Below, piece by piece: positions 48,846 through 57,071 of a stretch of 64,000 bases of DNA (the stretch's first letter is position 1; each line of letters opens with the position of its first letter). Below the pieces are notes generated by a model. It made no database searches, was not told the origin of the DNA, and worked only from the letters and a program-made list of their open reading frames with translations. Position numbers and translations under genes: made by a program. The DNA comes from Streptomyces akebiae (lineage in GTDB: Bacteria; Actinomycetota; Actinomycetes; Streptomycetales; Streptomycetaceae), in the NCBI RefSeq assembly GCF_019599145.1, contig NZ_CP080647.1, positions 4,526,001 to 4,590,000 on the forward strand, written 5' to 3'.

Positions 48846-51800
48846 ATGAGTAGTCCGAGCACCGGAACGTCTGGCACCACCCCGGCGAGCAAGACGACGC
48901 CGCCGAGTACCTCGCCGAAGTTCGAAGTGGACAAGGCGATGCTCGACGGACCGACGCCGAAGGACCTGCTTCCGACCACCGGCAACTACCCGGTGGAGAT
49001 CGTCCGGTACCGCTCGGTGGTGCTCACCGACATCCCCGGAGCAAAACCCGCCCGCAAGCTGACCGGTGCCATCGACCTCGGCGAGGAGAACCTGCCGTTC
49101 TACGACCGGCCGGCCGAGGGCATGATCGTCACGACGGAACAGAGCTGGTCGGCCCAGGGCGTCACGCTCGGCCGACTGCTGCACAGCCTCGCACTCGCAC
49201 CGGGCGAAAGCACCAAGGTCGCGGTCGTCGACTGGCAGCGCAGCACCAAGGCCACCGGCACCGAGACGGCTTCCGAGAACGAAACGCTGCTGGGCACCAC
49301 CGACCAGAACCGGTCGATCAGCGAGGTCGCGAACGCGATCGCCCGCGAGGAGCAGTTCGGCACGTCCCAGGCATCCCAGGCAAGCAAGTCGTCCAGCTCC
49401 GGCGGCAGCATCGGCGTCGCGTTCTTCGGTATGGGGGCCGGCGGCAACTGGGGTGAGTCGTCGAACACCGGCTTCACTACAGCGGTGTCGCGCTCCACCG
49501 GCGTGAAGTCGGTCGCGGAGGAGGCGGCGCAGCGTATCAGCGCGCGGACCCAGCAGCTGGCGACCGCGGCCCGCAGCCGGAACATGACGGTCGTGCGTGA
49601 GACGACGCAGTCGGAGAAGGACCAGGTCGTCACCCGCGTCGTCACCAACTACAACCACATGCACGCGATGTCGGTGCAGTACTACGAGGTCGTCCAGGTC
49701 TACAACGTGACGACCAAGCCGACCAAGCTGGAGCGCTGCCTGTTCATTCCGCTGCAGGAGCTCACCTTCAACTACACCAGCCTGCAGCGGTACAAGGAGG
49801 TGCTCGCATCGGTGGCGCCGGCCGACTGGGCGGCGAAGATACGGGCCGCCAACCCGTTTGACACCGCTGTGCGTAAGCTCGACGCGTGCCTGGCACCGGA
49901 GACGCCGTCGGTCCCCCAGGTGTTCGACGGGGTGGATCTGGCCGACATCGCCGCTTCGGCCATGGGCGTGTACGGGGTGCGCAAGTCCGACGGCAGTCCG
50001 GTGAGGTTCGATCCGGTGGCCCGGCAGTGGAACCCGATGCCGACCACCGGACTGAACAGCGAACTGATCCGCATCGCGCCGGGCAAGAACACCGTGTGGG
50101 CGCTCAGGAGCGACAGGCGGCTCGTGCAGTTCGACGGGGCGACCTGGCGAAACGACCCGCAGGGCTGGGCGGGACTGAGCCTCGCATGCGGCTCGGACGG
50201 CACGCTCGTCCTCATCGGCACGGACAGCTCGCTCTACCATCGCGACCCGAACGGCGTATCGCAGAACCTGAGCATCACGGCTGACGATGTCGCCGTCGTC
50301 GGCAAGAACAAGGTGTGGTACTGCCGACAGGGACAGACGTGGGAGCGCAGCGGCGCCAACTGGGTGGAGCGGACTCCGGCGCCGAACGTGCAGCGCCTGT
50401 CCGCCGGCCCGGACGGCGTGCTCTGGGGCATCACGACCGACGGCAAGGCCCTCGTGGTGGAGCCTGGTGCGACAGCCTGGACTGCCCCCAAGTACTTTTC
50501 CGGGGTCCCCGGGATAGTGGATGTCGTCTCGTCCGTCGGCGGGGAGTACTGGGCGCTGACGAGCACCGGGTACGTTCTCCGGCTGCTCACCGCCGCACGC
50601 GAGGCGCCGATCTCCTTCGACGTCCCGCCGAAGACCGACTCTCCCTACGCGTCCAAGATCGACGTCTGGTACGACGAGTTCGGGATACGCAGCCTCCAGG
50701 TGGTCTTCCCGGGCCACACCTTCCGCTGCGGCGACACCGGCGGCTCCGGCGTTCTGCAGCGCGCGTCCTACGCCTTCGGCGGCGCCGACAAGCTGATCTC
50801 CGTCGACGCCTGGTCCGGTACGGCCGCCCGCGGCAGCCTCGCCGGGCTGCGCCTGACGATGACCTCGGGCGTGGCCAACTTCGGGATCGCCGAGACCACC
50901 ACCGTCGCACCCGACCTGACCGAGGATGCCGGTGGCGCGGCCATCTGCGGGCTGTTCGGTTCGACGGTGAAGTCAGGCACCCGCACCTATGTCGCGTCGC
51001 TCGGTTTCCACGTACGAGGCGGGAACGTGCCGCAGGCGGTCCTGGACCACCTGAACGACAACCGCCGCCACTACAGCCAGGCCGTGTGGGCCAACGCCGA
51101 CGAGCTGACGCTCAGCCGCATCCTCGCCAACTACTCGTACACCCCGCCGGGCTCGAACGCTGCGCCTGTCCTGCTCGGCACGCTGCTGGATCCGAAGCCG
51201 GTCGCTGCCACCGGCAACTATCTCGGCTTCCGGTGGAACTTCGGCAGTGAGCAGGAACGAGAGGCGTGGACCAAGGCCCGGCAGCCGGGCGATGCCACCT
51301 TCGGGGCACCCGTGACCAACACGATCGCCATCGCCACCAAGGGTGTCTTCGCCGAGGCCGTACTGGGCCGGGCCAACTCGGCGGAGAAGATCGACCTCAC
51401 CCGATTCTGGAACTGGAAGGACTCGCCCATCCAGATCACGCCGGCCGACATCGCACCGGTCTCCACCGCGTCGCGGGCGCAGAACCTCGACGTCACGGCG
51501 GCCGGTATGGGTGCTTCCCAGGCGAAGTTCACGCCGCTCGCGGCGATGCCCGACCCGACCGCCCTACAAGCGGCGCAGGCCATCGCCACCGCGAACCTGT
51601 TCCGCGACATGAGCGGCCTCAGCAACATGAGCCAGGTGCTCACCAAGGGCATCGAATCCGCTGCCGGCAACGACAAGGACGCCGGCGAACGTGCCCAGGC
51701 CGCCATGAAGACCGCCACCGAACACCTGCAGAAGATGGCCCAGATCGCCGTCGACGCTGCCGGCAAGGCGGCACCCCTCGTGACCGGTGGCGGCAGCAAC

Positions 51801-51881
51801 CTCAGCGCCCTCGGTGGCATGCTGAACCAGGGCGGCAAGGCCGATGAGCCGTCCGACAACGGGTCCGCAGCGAAATCCTGA
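48846..51881 (+). CDS. Large modular protein: unassigned N-terminal region, tectonin-like propeller, jacalin-like lectin domain, helical tail
   Basis: A 1011-1012-residue protein without signal peptide or clear membrane helix. Residues 1-320 are an unassigned domain: YRSVVLTDIPGAKPARKL, GVTLGRLLHSLALAPGESTKVAVVDWQR, a Ser/Gly-rich spacer, a helical segment (SVAEEAAQRISARTQQLATAA), then TRVVTNYNHMHAMSVQYYEV. Residues about 350-570 carry roughly six tectonin-like units (LIRIAPGKNTVWALRSD; RLSAGPDGVLWGITTDG; VVSSVGGEYWALTSTG). About 600-735 resembles a jacalin-type lectin (LRLTMTSGVANFG; AICGLFGSTVKSG). The tail (880-1012) is helical. ATG 48846 or GTG 48843 starts it; no ribosome site is visible. 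Lectin and tectonin folds suggest binding of glycans or lipopolysaccharide; function unknown. Confidence 0.75.
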   Translation: MSSPSTGTSGTTPASKTTPPSTSPKFEVDKAMLDGPTPKDLLPTTGNYPVEIVRYRSVVLTDIPGAKPARKLTGAIDLGEENLPFYDRPAEGMIVTTEQSWSAQGVTLGRLLHSLALAPGESTKVAVVDWQRSTKATGTETASENETLLGTTDQNRSISEVANAIAREEQFGTSQASQASKSSSSGGSIGVAFFGMGAGGNWGESSNTGFTTAVSRSTGVKSVAEEAAQRISARTQQLATAARSRNMTVVRETTQSEKDQVVTRVVTNYNHMHAMSVQYYEVVQVYNVTTKPTKLERCLFIPLQELTFNYTSLQRYKEVLASVAPADWAAKIRAANPFDTAVRKLDACLAPETPSVPQVFDGVDLADIAASAMGVYGVRKSDGSPVRFDPVARQWNPMPTTGLNSELIRIAPGKNTVWALRSDRRLVQFDGATWRNDPQGWAGLSLACGSDGTLVLIGTDSSLYHRDPNGVSQNLSITADDVAVVGKNKVWYCRQGQTWERSGANWVERTPAPNVQRLSAGPDGVLWGITTDGKALVVEPGATAWTAPKYFSGVPGIVDVVSSVGGEYWALTSTGYVLRLLTAAREAPISFDVPPKTDSPYASKIDVWYDEFGIRSLQVVFPGHTFRCGDTGGSGVLQRASYAFGGADKLISVDAWSGTAARGSLAGLRLTMTSGVANFGIAETTTVAPDLTEDAGGAAICGLFGSTVKSGTRTYVASLGFHVRGGNVPQAVLDHLNDNRRHYSQAVWANADELTLSRILANYSYTPPGSNAAPVLLGTLLDPKPVAATGNYLGFRWNFGSEQEREAWTKARQPGDATFGAPVTNTIAIATKGVFAEAVLGRANSAEKIDLTRFWNWKDSPIQITPADIAPVSTASRAQNLDVTAAGMGASQAKFTPLAAMPDPTALQAAQAIATANLFRDMSGLSNMSQVLTKGIESAAGNDKDAGERAQAAMKTATEHLQKMAQIAVDAAGKAAPLVTGGGSNLSALGGMLNQGGKADEPSDNGSAAKS

Positions 51882-51994
51882 TCACCGGCACCACGCGGGT
51901 CCGGGCCGCCGCCCGGGCCCGCCCCGGCAACCGCCACGACGCCACCCAACTCCGGCTGCTGCTCGACGCCATGAGGCCGATCCGGGGCCTGTGA
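51875..51994 (+). pseudogene. Remnant of an IS5-type transposase
   Basis: The frame starting at 51875 reads ILITGTTRVRAAARARPGNR, then HDATQLRLLLDAMRPIRGL and stop. This matches the GNRxDxTQLxPLLxAxPPIRG stretch of Streptomyces IS5-family DDE transposases. It overlaps the 3' end of the large modular gene by 7 bp, so the islet gene may have been joined to it by insertion or deletion. Confidence 0.6.
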
Positions 51995-52522
51995 CCTGTG
52001 CACCACCCCGCACTACCGCACACCCCTTGAGCGCCGCCTCAGTCAGGCCCCGTGATCGCCCGGCGCGCCGACTGGGGCGGTGGTGCTGGTGCCGGGAGCC
52101 TCACCGGAAGGCGGACCACTTTATGCGCTGGGAGGCGGTACGAGCGCGCGACACGCCGCCTCGGTCGCTTATCGGAAAAGAATTTTGAGCGAGTGTCAGG
52201 TGCGCGCCGCGGACGCGACCTGACGTGCGATCAGCGCGAGAACAGCGAGCGAGGCATACCCGCAGCCTCCAACAGGGTGACGACACGTCAGCACGCGCCG
52301 GTGTAGAGCCGACCGCGATTCGAAATACCAGCTCATTGCCATATTTTGATGAGGTGTCAGGCACGCCGACCGTCACCCTCCGGAGCGACAATCCATGCGC
52401 CCATTCGGCCTCTTTTCCGACCCCACCTCAGCCCTCCTCGACATGACAGCGGAAATGGCCGTCATTACGTTCGTTCTCGTCGGCAGGTCCTGTCGACGAG
52501 AACGAAGAGAAGGGGAAGTGCA
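51995..52522. other. Right part of the islet, no intact gene
   Basis: No gene is seen. An AT-rich patch near 52335-52352 precedes the right copy of the 14-bp repeat. GTTCGTTCTCGTCGGCA and GTCGACGAGAACGAA (52470-52505) form a hairpin just before the next gene. Confidence 0.45.
52347..52360. repeat. 14-bp direct repeat, right copy
   Basis: TGATGAGGTGTCAG, identical to 47473-47486. It could be a duplicated target, an IS end, or chance. Confidence 0.45.
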
Positions 52523-53134
52523 TTGCGCACTCGTAAGATCACAGTGATCGCCGCCTCCGTCGGCGTGGCAGTCGCGGCCGCCACCGGTGTCACCTACGCC
52601 AGCTCCGCCCTGGAGTCGGCCCCCAAGTCCGCCTCGGCCATCACCGACGCCGCCCCGGCCCCCCGCGGCGGCAACGGCACGGGCACCAGCGCCGGCTCGA
52701 ACGCCGCCAACGCCCCGGCCGACGCGGGTGCGTCGGACAACTTCAACGGCCCCCGGAAGGGCAACGAGGGCCGCGGCGCGGGTCGTGGCGAGCACCGCCG
52801 GGACGAGGGTCAGATTCAGGTCAACGAGCGCGTGTACGGCGCCGAGCCGGGGTCCTGCATCGCCGTGGTCAACGTGCGCCACGGGCAGGGCCAGAACCAG
52901 AACCAGAACCAGGGCCAGGGCCAGAACCAGGGCCGCGGTCAGGAGGGCGCCAGCAGCTTCAACATCCGGAACGACAGCGACAGGACCGTCGAATTCTTCA
53001 ACGGGATCACCTGCGACAACGGGGCTCCCGTCGCCACGGTCGGACCGCACAGTTCCAGCAGCGCGGTCGAAGGGGACCGGGAGGGACAGCTCCTCATCGG
53101 CAGCTTCCGCGTCGTCGGAAACGGCCACTGGTGA
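52523..53134 (+). CDS. Secreted low-complexity protein, unknown function
   Basis: A 203-residue protein. The TTG is 7 nt after AAGGGG. Signal peptide: LRTRKITVIAASVGVAVAAA then TGVTYASSA. The mature part has an Ala/Gly/Asn-rich linker, a basic stretch (GRGEHRRDEGQ), a core with two cysteines (EPGSCIAVVNV; NGITCDNGAP), an insert of NQNQNQGQGQNQG repeats, and beta-type sequence (SFNIRNDSDRTVEFFNG; LLIGSFRVVG). Possibly a surface or spore-coat-associated protein. Followed by a strong terminator. Confidence 0.72.
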   Translation: MRTRKITVIAASVGVAVAAATGVTYASSALESAPKSASAITDAAPAPRGGNGTGTSAGSNAANAPADAGASDNFNGPRKGNEGRGAGRGEHRRDEGQIQVNERVYGAEPGSCIAVVNVRHGQGQNQNQNQGQGQNQGRGQEGASSFNIRNDSDRTVEFFNGITCDNGAPVATVGPHSSSSAVEGDREGQLLIGSFRVVGNGHW

Positions 53135-53179
53135 TAACCGAGAAGGCAAGCACACACCCCGGAATACCCAGGTATCGGA

Positions 53180-53210
53180 AACCCCGGCTCGCCGTAATCG
53201 AGCCGGGGTT
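53180..53210 (+). terminator. Perfect 12-bp hairpin
   Basis: AACCCCGGCTCG pairs with CGAGCCGGGGTT around CCGTAAT, 45 bp after the secreted protein. It can also act on the opposite strand for the DUF397 gene. Confidence 0.85.
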
Positions 53211-53252
53211 CCGGCACGGGGGCATCCCTACGGGATTACCTTTCCATGTTAG

Positions 53253-53453
53253 TCAGCGCGGCACGACCGTCCCGGCGACGGCGCCGAGAAAAGCGCGCCA
53301 TCCGGCGGGTGAGATGTGCAGGAGGGGGCCGTGGGGGTTCTTGCTGTCGCGGATGGCTCGGCCGCCGGTGGAGATGGGGGCGACCTCGACGCATTCGCCT
53401 TGTGACGTGGAGTACGAAGACTTCCGGAAGGGGCCTATGAACTCAGGGGTCAC
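53253..53453 (-). CDS. DUF397 protein
   Basis: A 66-residue protein of the DUF397 family found almost only beside XRE regulators in Streptomyces, in whiJ-like clusters. The sequence contains FRKSSYSTSQGECVEVAPI, then AIRDSKNPHGPLLHISPAGWRAFL, matching the conserved WRKSSYSxxxxxCVEVA...RDSKxPxGPxL...W pattern. The GTG overlaps the stop of the XRE gene as GTGA. It probably modulates the XRE protein. Confidence 0.92.
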   Translation of the reverse strand: MTPEFIGPFRKSSYSTSQGECVEVAPISTGGRAIRDSKNPHGPLLHISPAGWRAFLGAVAGTVVPR

Positions 53454-54319
53454 GATGCATCGTCCTTGCTTCTTTGTAGTGCACGCCGAATGAGCTGCGC
53501 GCTCGCGTCCGGTGCCAGCGCGGCCGATCGTAGTTGGTCGAAGGCAAGGGTGTAAGCGGCGAGATCCTCGGGCGCCTCAAGGATCGAGGTTCCCCGCAGG
53601 TTGTCCAACGTCACGGCCTCGACGACCGGTTCGGCGTCGAAGCTGAAGGAGGCGAACGCGGAGATCTCACCGGCGAGTGTCCCCGCACTCACCGGGAGGA
53701 CCTGAATGGTCACATTCTTCCGCTGCCCGACTTCCAAGATGCGTTCGAGCTGCTCACGGTGGCTCTCGGCACGCACCAGAGGATGAATGATCACGGGCTC
53801 CCAGATGATGGCCGTGTACGCCGTCTCCCCTTCGTCGATCTTCTCCTGCCGCGCTTCCCGCACCTTGACCAACTGGGCCACGCGTTCCGGAGGGACATAG
53901 CTGGGCCCAGAGGTGATGACGGACTCGGCATAGGCGGGCGTTTGCAGCAGGCCCGGCATCAGCACCTGCGCCCAGACCCGAATGTGCGTCGCGTCGCCCT
54001 CCAGAGAGATGTAGTCGAGGTAATTCGGCCGCAGGTGCTCCGCATGTTCGAGCCACCACCCGCGGTGCTTGGACCTCTTCGCCAAGTCCTCCAGTTTGGC
54101 GAGGACTTCGGGGTCGTCGACGCCGTACGCGTTCAGCAGCACGCGGATCTCGACGATGCGTGCGGTCACATGCCCGCTCTCTATGCGGCTGATCCGAGTC
54201 TGATGCACCCCGAGTACGTCCGCCGCCTGCGGCTGATCCAGCTTGGCGGCCTACCTATACCTCTTGAGCGCGGCGCCAAGTCGCCTACTGCGTACGGTCG
54301 GCCGTCCCCCTGCGGGCAT
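53450..54319 (-). pseudogene. XRE-family regulator with DUF5753, amber codon in the HTH
   Basis: From ATG 54319 (ribosome site AGGGG) the frame reads MPAGGRPTVRSRRLGAALKR, then YR, a TAG stop at 54251-54253, and continues in frame AAKLDQPQAADVLGVHQTRI with the rest of the domain. Family members have Glu (GAG) where the TAG is, so one base change broke it. Downstream the protein is complete through the DUF5753 ligand domain (LMPGLLQTPAYAESVI; VLPVSAGTLAGEISAFASF). A GTG at 54208 could restart translation and give 252 residues lacking the first HTH helices. Coupled to DUF397. Confidence 0.8.
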
Positions 54320-54432
54320 TGCTTCCCCTCTCCGGCGAGGTTTCCGAGCCACCACTCTAGGGCGATGACGGCTCCCAGCAATCCACTCCTTCGCATACAT
54401 GCTCTTCATCTTGTTGCTGAAAAGCAGGCTCG

Positions 54433-54450
54433 CACTCTAACCTCAGAGTG
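54433..54450. promoter_or_regulatory. Palindrome between the XRE and HATPase genes
   Basis: CACTCT-AACCTC-AGAGTG, perfect 6-bp arms in the divergent region, a likely operator for the XRE regulator. The same CACTCT/AGAGTG half-sites occur in the inverted pair at 4072/4167. Confidence 0.5.
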
Positions 54451-54502
54451 AGCGCACCACTACTCGGCGCTACTTGACTGCACGTCAGGGGGTCTATTAG
54501 CC

Positions 54503-54916
54503 ATGCCCGCTCTCACCCCACGTCGCGACTCCTTCCGTATCCCCAAGCGCGGAAGACACGTCCCCGAAGCCCGCGCCCACGTGCGGCGGATCCTCAAGGA
54601 CTGGGCGCTCGACGGTGAACTCGCCCATGACGTCGCCACCGTGGCCACGGAACTCGTAACGAACGCGGTCCGGCACTGCCGGGTGCCCCGCGCCGAGGTC
54701 GAGGTGGTGGTGTCGGTCCGGGGCTGCGGCGTACTGGTCGAGGTGTCGGATCCGGACAAGCAGAAGGTGCCGACACTGCGGGACGGGGACGCCGAACGGG
54801 ACGGCGGGCGCGGACTCGTGCTGGTCGACACGCTCTCCGAACGGTGGGGGCACGAAGCGCGGCCGTTCACCAAGTGCGTGTGGGCGTACTTCGTGATCCC
54901 GGGGCGGGCGCGGTGA
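54503..54916 (+). CDS. Small HATPase (RsbW/anti-sigma-regulatory-kinase-like)
   Basis: A 137-residue ATP-binding protein. It has the GHKL motifs ATVATELVTNAVRHCRV (N box), VEVSDPDKQKV (G1) and RDGGRGLVLVDTLSERWGH (G2). Such single-domain proteins are kinases of anti-anti-sigma factors or simple ATP-binding partners, and are regular members of whiJ/abaA-type clusters with XRE and DUF397. No strong ribosome site lies before the ATG. It is coupled by GTGA to the next small gene. Confidence 0.9.
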   Translation: MPALTPRRDSFRIPKRGRHVPEARAHVRRILKDWALDGELAHDVATVATELVTNAVRHCRVPRAEVEVVVSVRGCGVLVEVSDPDKQKVPTLRDGDAERDGGRGLVLVDTLSERWGHEARPFTKCVWAYFVIPGRAR

Positions 54917-55164
54917 GCGCGGCGGCGCTGAGCCCGTACCGCGGGCGGTGGCGGCGTTGGGCTGCCCGGGCGGAGCGCTATCGGGCCACGTACGGCCGGT
55001 GGTTGCCGTTTCCGCCACGCGAGCCCTGCTGGGAGAGGCGGCCGATGAGAGCGTTGCCCGTGCGCGCCGTATTCATGGGTGGTCCACACGTGGGTGAAGA
55101 AGACGAGGGAGGCCTCGTGCGGGCGTATGTCACGGCGTACCTGGGGGAGGGACGTACGGCATGA
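54913..55164 (+). CDS. Small basic protein, unknown
   Basis: An 83-residue protein. The GTG overlaps the TGA of the HATPase gene, and its own TGA overlaps the next ATG, so it is sandwiched in a coupled trio. The sequence is Arg/Trp-rich (YRGRWRRWAARAERYRATYGRW), then FMGGPHVGEEDEGGLVRAYV. No family recognised. The overlaps on both sides support its being real. Confidence 0.68.
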   Translation: MSAAALSPYRGRWRRWAARAERYRATYGRWLPFPPREPCWERRPMRALPVRAVFMGGPHVGEEDEGGLVRAYVTAYLGEGRTA

Positions 55165-55373
55165 CCGACGAAACGACGAAACCGGCAGGGGGCTCCGCCC
55201 CGCCCACCGACCCCGTCCTGGCCACGTTCAGCGACTGGCTGGACCATGCCGTGGCCTGCGTGGACGCGTGCCGGAGGGACGGTGTCTCGTGCCTGCACTC
55301 GATGCGGCTGGCCAAACGTCACCGCGCGGCCAGGAAGGCGGCGGGAGCGGCGCGGCGGAACAGCTCGGACTGA
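55161..55373 (+). CDS. Small Cys-containing protein, unknown
   Basis: A 70-residue protein. ATG overlaps the previous stop (ATGA). It has a helical amphipathic core, VLATFSDWLDHAVACVDACRRDGVSCLHSMRLAKRHRAARK, with three cysteines spaced four and eight apart and a basic tail. No family recognised. It is the third gene of the HATPase trio. Confidence 0.68.
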   Translation: MTDETTKPAGGSAPPTDPVLATFSDWLDHAVACVDACRRDGVSCLHSMRLAKRHRAARKAAGAARRNSSD

Positions 55374-55516
55374 GCCCGGCTGGGCGTGGCTCCGGTGTGG
55401 CTCCGGCGCGCCGGAGCCGGAGCTACGCCGTCGGCGAGGTTGGGGACGAGGGTGCCGGGGAGGCTGCCGCCAGGGACGCACCCAGGCCCTGTCGTCGGCG
55501 ATGAACGGGCCGCCGG

Positions 55517-56026
55517 TCAGTCCCGGCCGAACAGTTCGTCGCGGTGGGTGCGCCAGCGGCCCATCATCGCCTCGATCTCGGTCTCGATGAACTCGAAGAA
55601 GGCGAGGGTCTCGGAGAGTCGGCGGCCCGCCGGGCTGTCGGCGCCCAGGCTGGCGACGCCCTCGCGCAGCGCCTCCTCCCACCGCTTGATGATGGCCTCG
55701 CGGTTGGTGAGGGCCTCGTACCACTGGTCGCTGTGGACGCGGTAGCGCTCACGGCGCGAACCGGGTTCGCGTTCGCGTGAGACCAGGTGCACCTGGGCGA
55801 GATAGCGGACCGCGCCGGAGACGGCGGCGGGGCTGATCCGCAGCTGTTCGCCCAGTTCGACCGAGGTCAGCGCGCCGGTGTCGGAGGCCAGGAGCGCGGC
55901 GAAGACCCGGGCCGGCATGCGCGGCACCCCGGCCTCGACGAGCTGCGCCGCGAAGTGTTCGACGAAACGGGAGACCGACTCCGGGTCCCGTTCCGGCACC
56001 TCCACCTCGGCCTTCGACTCCACCAT
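55517..56026 (-). CDS. GbsR/MarR-type regulator of the adjacent exporter
   Basis: A 169-residue winged-helix protein. It contains VSRFVEHFAAQLVEAGVPRMPARVFAALLASDTGALTSVELGEQLRISPAAVSGAVRYLAQVHLVSREREPGSRRERYRVHSDQWYEALTNREAIIKRWE, the standard actinobacterial pattern of regulators beside ABC exporters. ATG 56026 (MVESKAEV) is chosen; a longer frame is less family-like. Divergent from the ABC genes over 136 bp that hold the palindrome at 56125. Confidence 0.9.
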   Translation of the reverse strand: MVESKAEVEVPERDPESVSRFVEHFAAQLVEAGVPRMPARVFAALLASDTGALTSVELGEQLRISPAAVSGAVRYLAQVHLVSREREPGSRRERYRVHSDQWYEALTNREAIIKRWEEALREGVASLGADSPAGRRLSETLAFFEFIETEIEAMMGRWRTHRDELFGRD

Positions 56027-56124
56027 CCCTGGATCATCTCCCCTGGTCAGACACTGCGCGCACTGCTCAGGCACCCTCTTTCGACACCCTCAGCCAGCCT
56101 ACCGGCGATTCATACGTTTCCTTA

Positions 56125-56144
56125 ACTTCACAAATTTCTGAAGT
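56125..56144. promoter_or_regulatory. Operator palindrome of the ABC exporter
   Basis: ACTTCA-CAAATTTC-TGAAGT, perfect 6-bp arms, 18 bp before the ABC start, in an AT-rich promoter. A third half-site TTCTGAAG is at 56154-56161. Probable GbsR-type binding site repressing the exporter. Confidence 0.6.
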
Positions 56145-56162
56145 AAGCGTACGTTCTGAAGC

Positions 56163-57071
56163 ATGACGAAGGCCAACCCCGCCCTAGAGGTCACCGGACT
56201 GCACAAGTCCTTCGGGCGCACCCACGCTCTGGCCGGCCTCGACCTGAGCGTCGAGACCGGCGAGGTCCACGGCTTCCTCGGCCCCAACGGCGCCGGAAAG
56301 TCCACCGCCATCCGCGTCCTGCTCGGTCTGCTGCGCGCCGACGCGGGCGCCGCGCGGGTGCTGGGCCGCGACCCGTGGACGGACGCGGTGGAGGTGCACC
56401 GCCGGATCGCGTACGTGCCGGGTGACGTGACCCTCTGGCGCAACCTGTCCGGCGGCGAGGTCATCGACCTCTACGGACGGCTCCGGGGCGGGCTCGACGC
56501 CCGTCGCCGGGCCGAACTCGTCGAACGGTTCGAACTCGACCCCACGAAGAAGGGGCGCACGTACTCCAAGGGCAACCGCCAGAAGGTCGCCCTCGTCGCC
56601 GCCTTCGCGTCCGACGTCGACCTGCTCATCCTGGACGAGCCGACCTCGGGCCTGGACCCCCTGATGGAGGAGGTCTTCCAGCGCTGCGTACGGGAGGAGC
56701 GCGACCGGGGCCGCACGGTCCTGCTGTCGTCGCACATCCTCAGCGAGGTCGAGGAGTTGTGCGACCGGGTGAGCATCATCCGCAAGGGCGTCACCGTCGA
56801 GAGCGGCTCCCTCGCCGACCTGCGCCATCTGACCCGGACCACCGTCACCGCCGAACTGGCGGGCCCTCCGGGCGGCCTGGCCCACCTCACCGGCGTCCAC
56901 GACCTCGACGTCCAGGGCAACCGCGTCCGCCTCCAGGTCGACACCGCCGAACTCAACGCCGTCCTGCGCTCGCTGACCGAGTCCGGCGTACGGTCCCTGA
57001 CCTCGACGCCGCCGACGCTGGAAGAGCTGTTCCTGCGGCACTACCAGGCGGAGGAGGTGGCCGCGCGATGA
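56163..57071 (+). CDS. ABC transporter ATP-binding protein (exporter type)
   Basis: A 302-residue ATPase of the drug-exporter class. Walker [12 protein letters not shown]-loop/CcmA-like [17 protein letters not shown], the signature [15 protein letters not shown], Walker [16 protein letters not shown] and the H-loop LLSSHIL are all present. It drives the coupled polytopic permease (ATGA overlap). The ATG is very near the operator, with only a weak GAAGC ribosome site. The substrate is unknown; lipid-like or antibiotic efflux is usual for the class. Confidence 0.95.
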   Translation: MTKANPALEVTGLHKSFGRTHALAGLDLSVETGEVHGFLGPNGAGKSTAIRVLLGLLRADAGAARVLGRDPWTDAVEVHRRIAYVPGDVTLWRNLSGGEVIDLYGRLRGGLDARRRAELVERFELDPTKKGRTYSKGNRQKVALVAAFASDVDLLILDEPTSGLDPLMEEVFQRCVREERDRGRTVLLSSHILSEVEELCDRVSIIRKGVTVESGSLADLRHLTRTTVTAELAGPPGGLAHLTGVHDLDVQGNRVRLQVDTAELNAVLRSLTESGVRSLTSTPPTLEELFLRHYQAEEVAAR

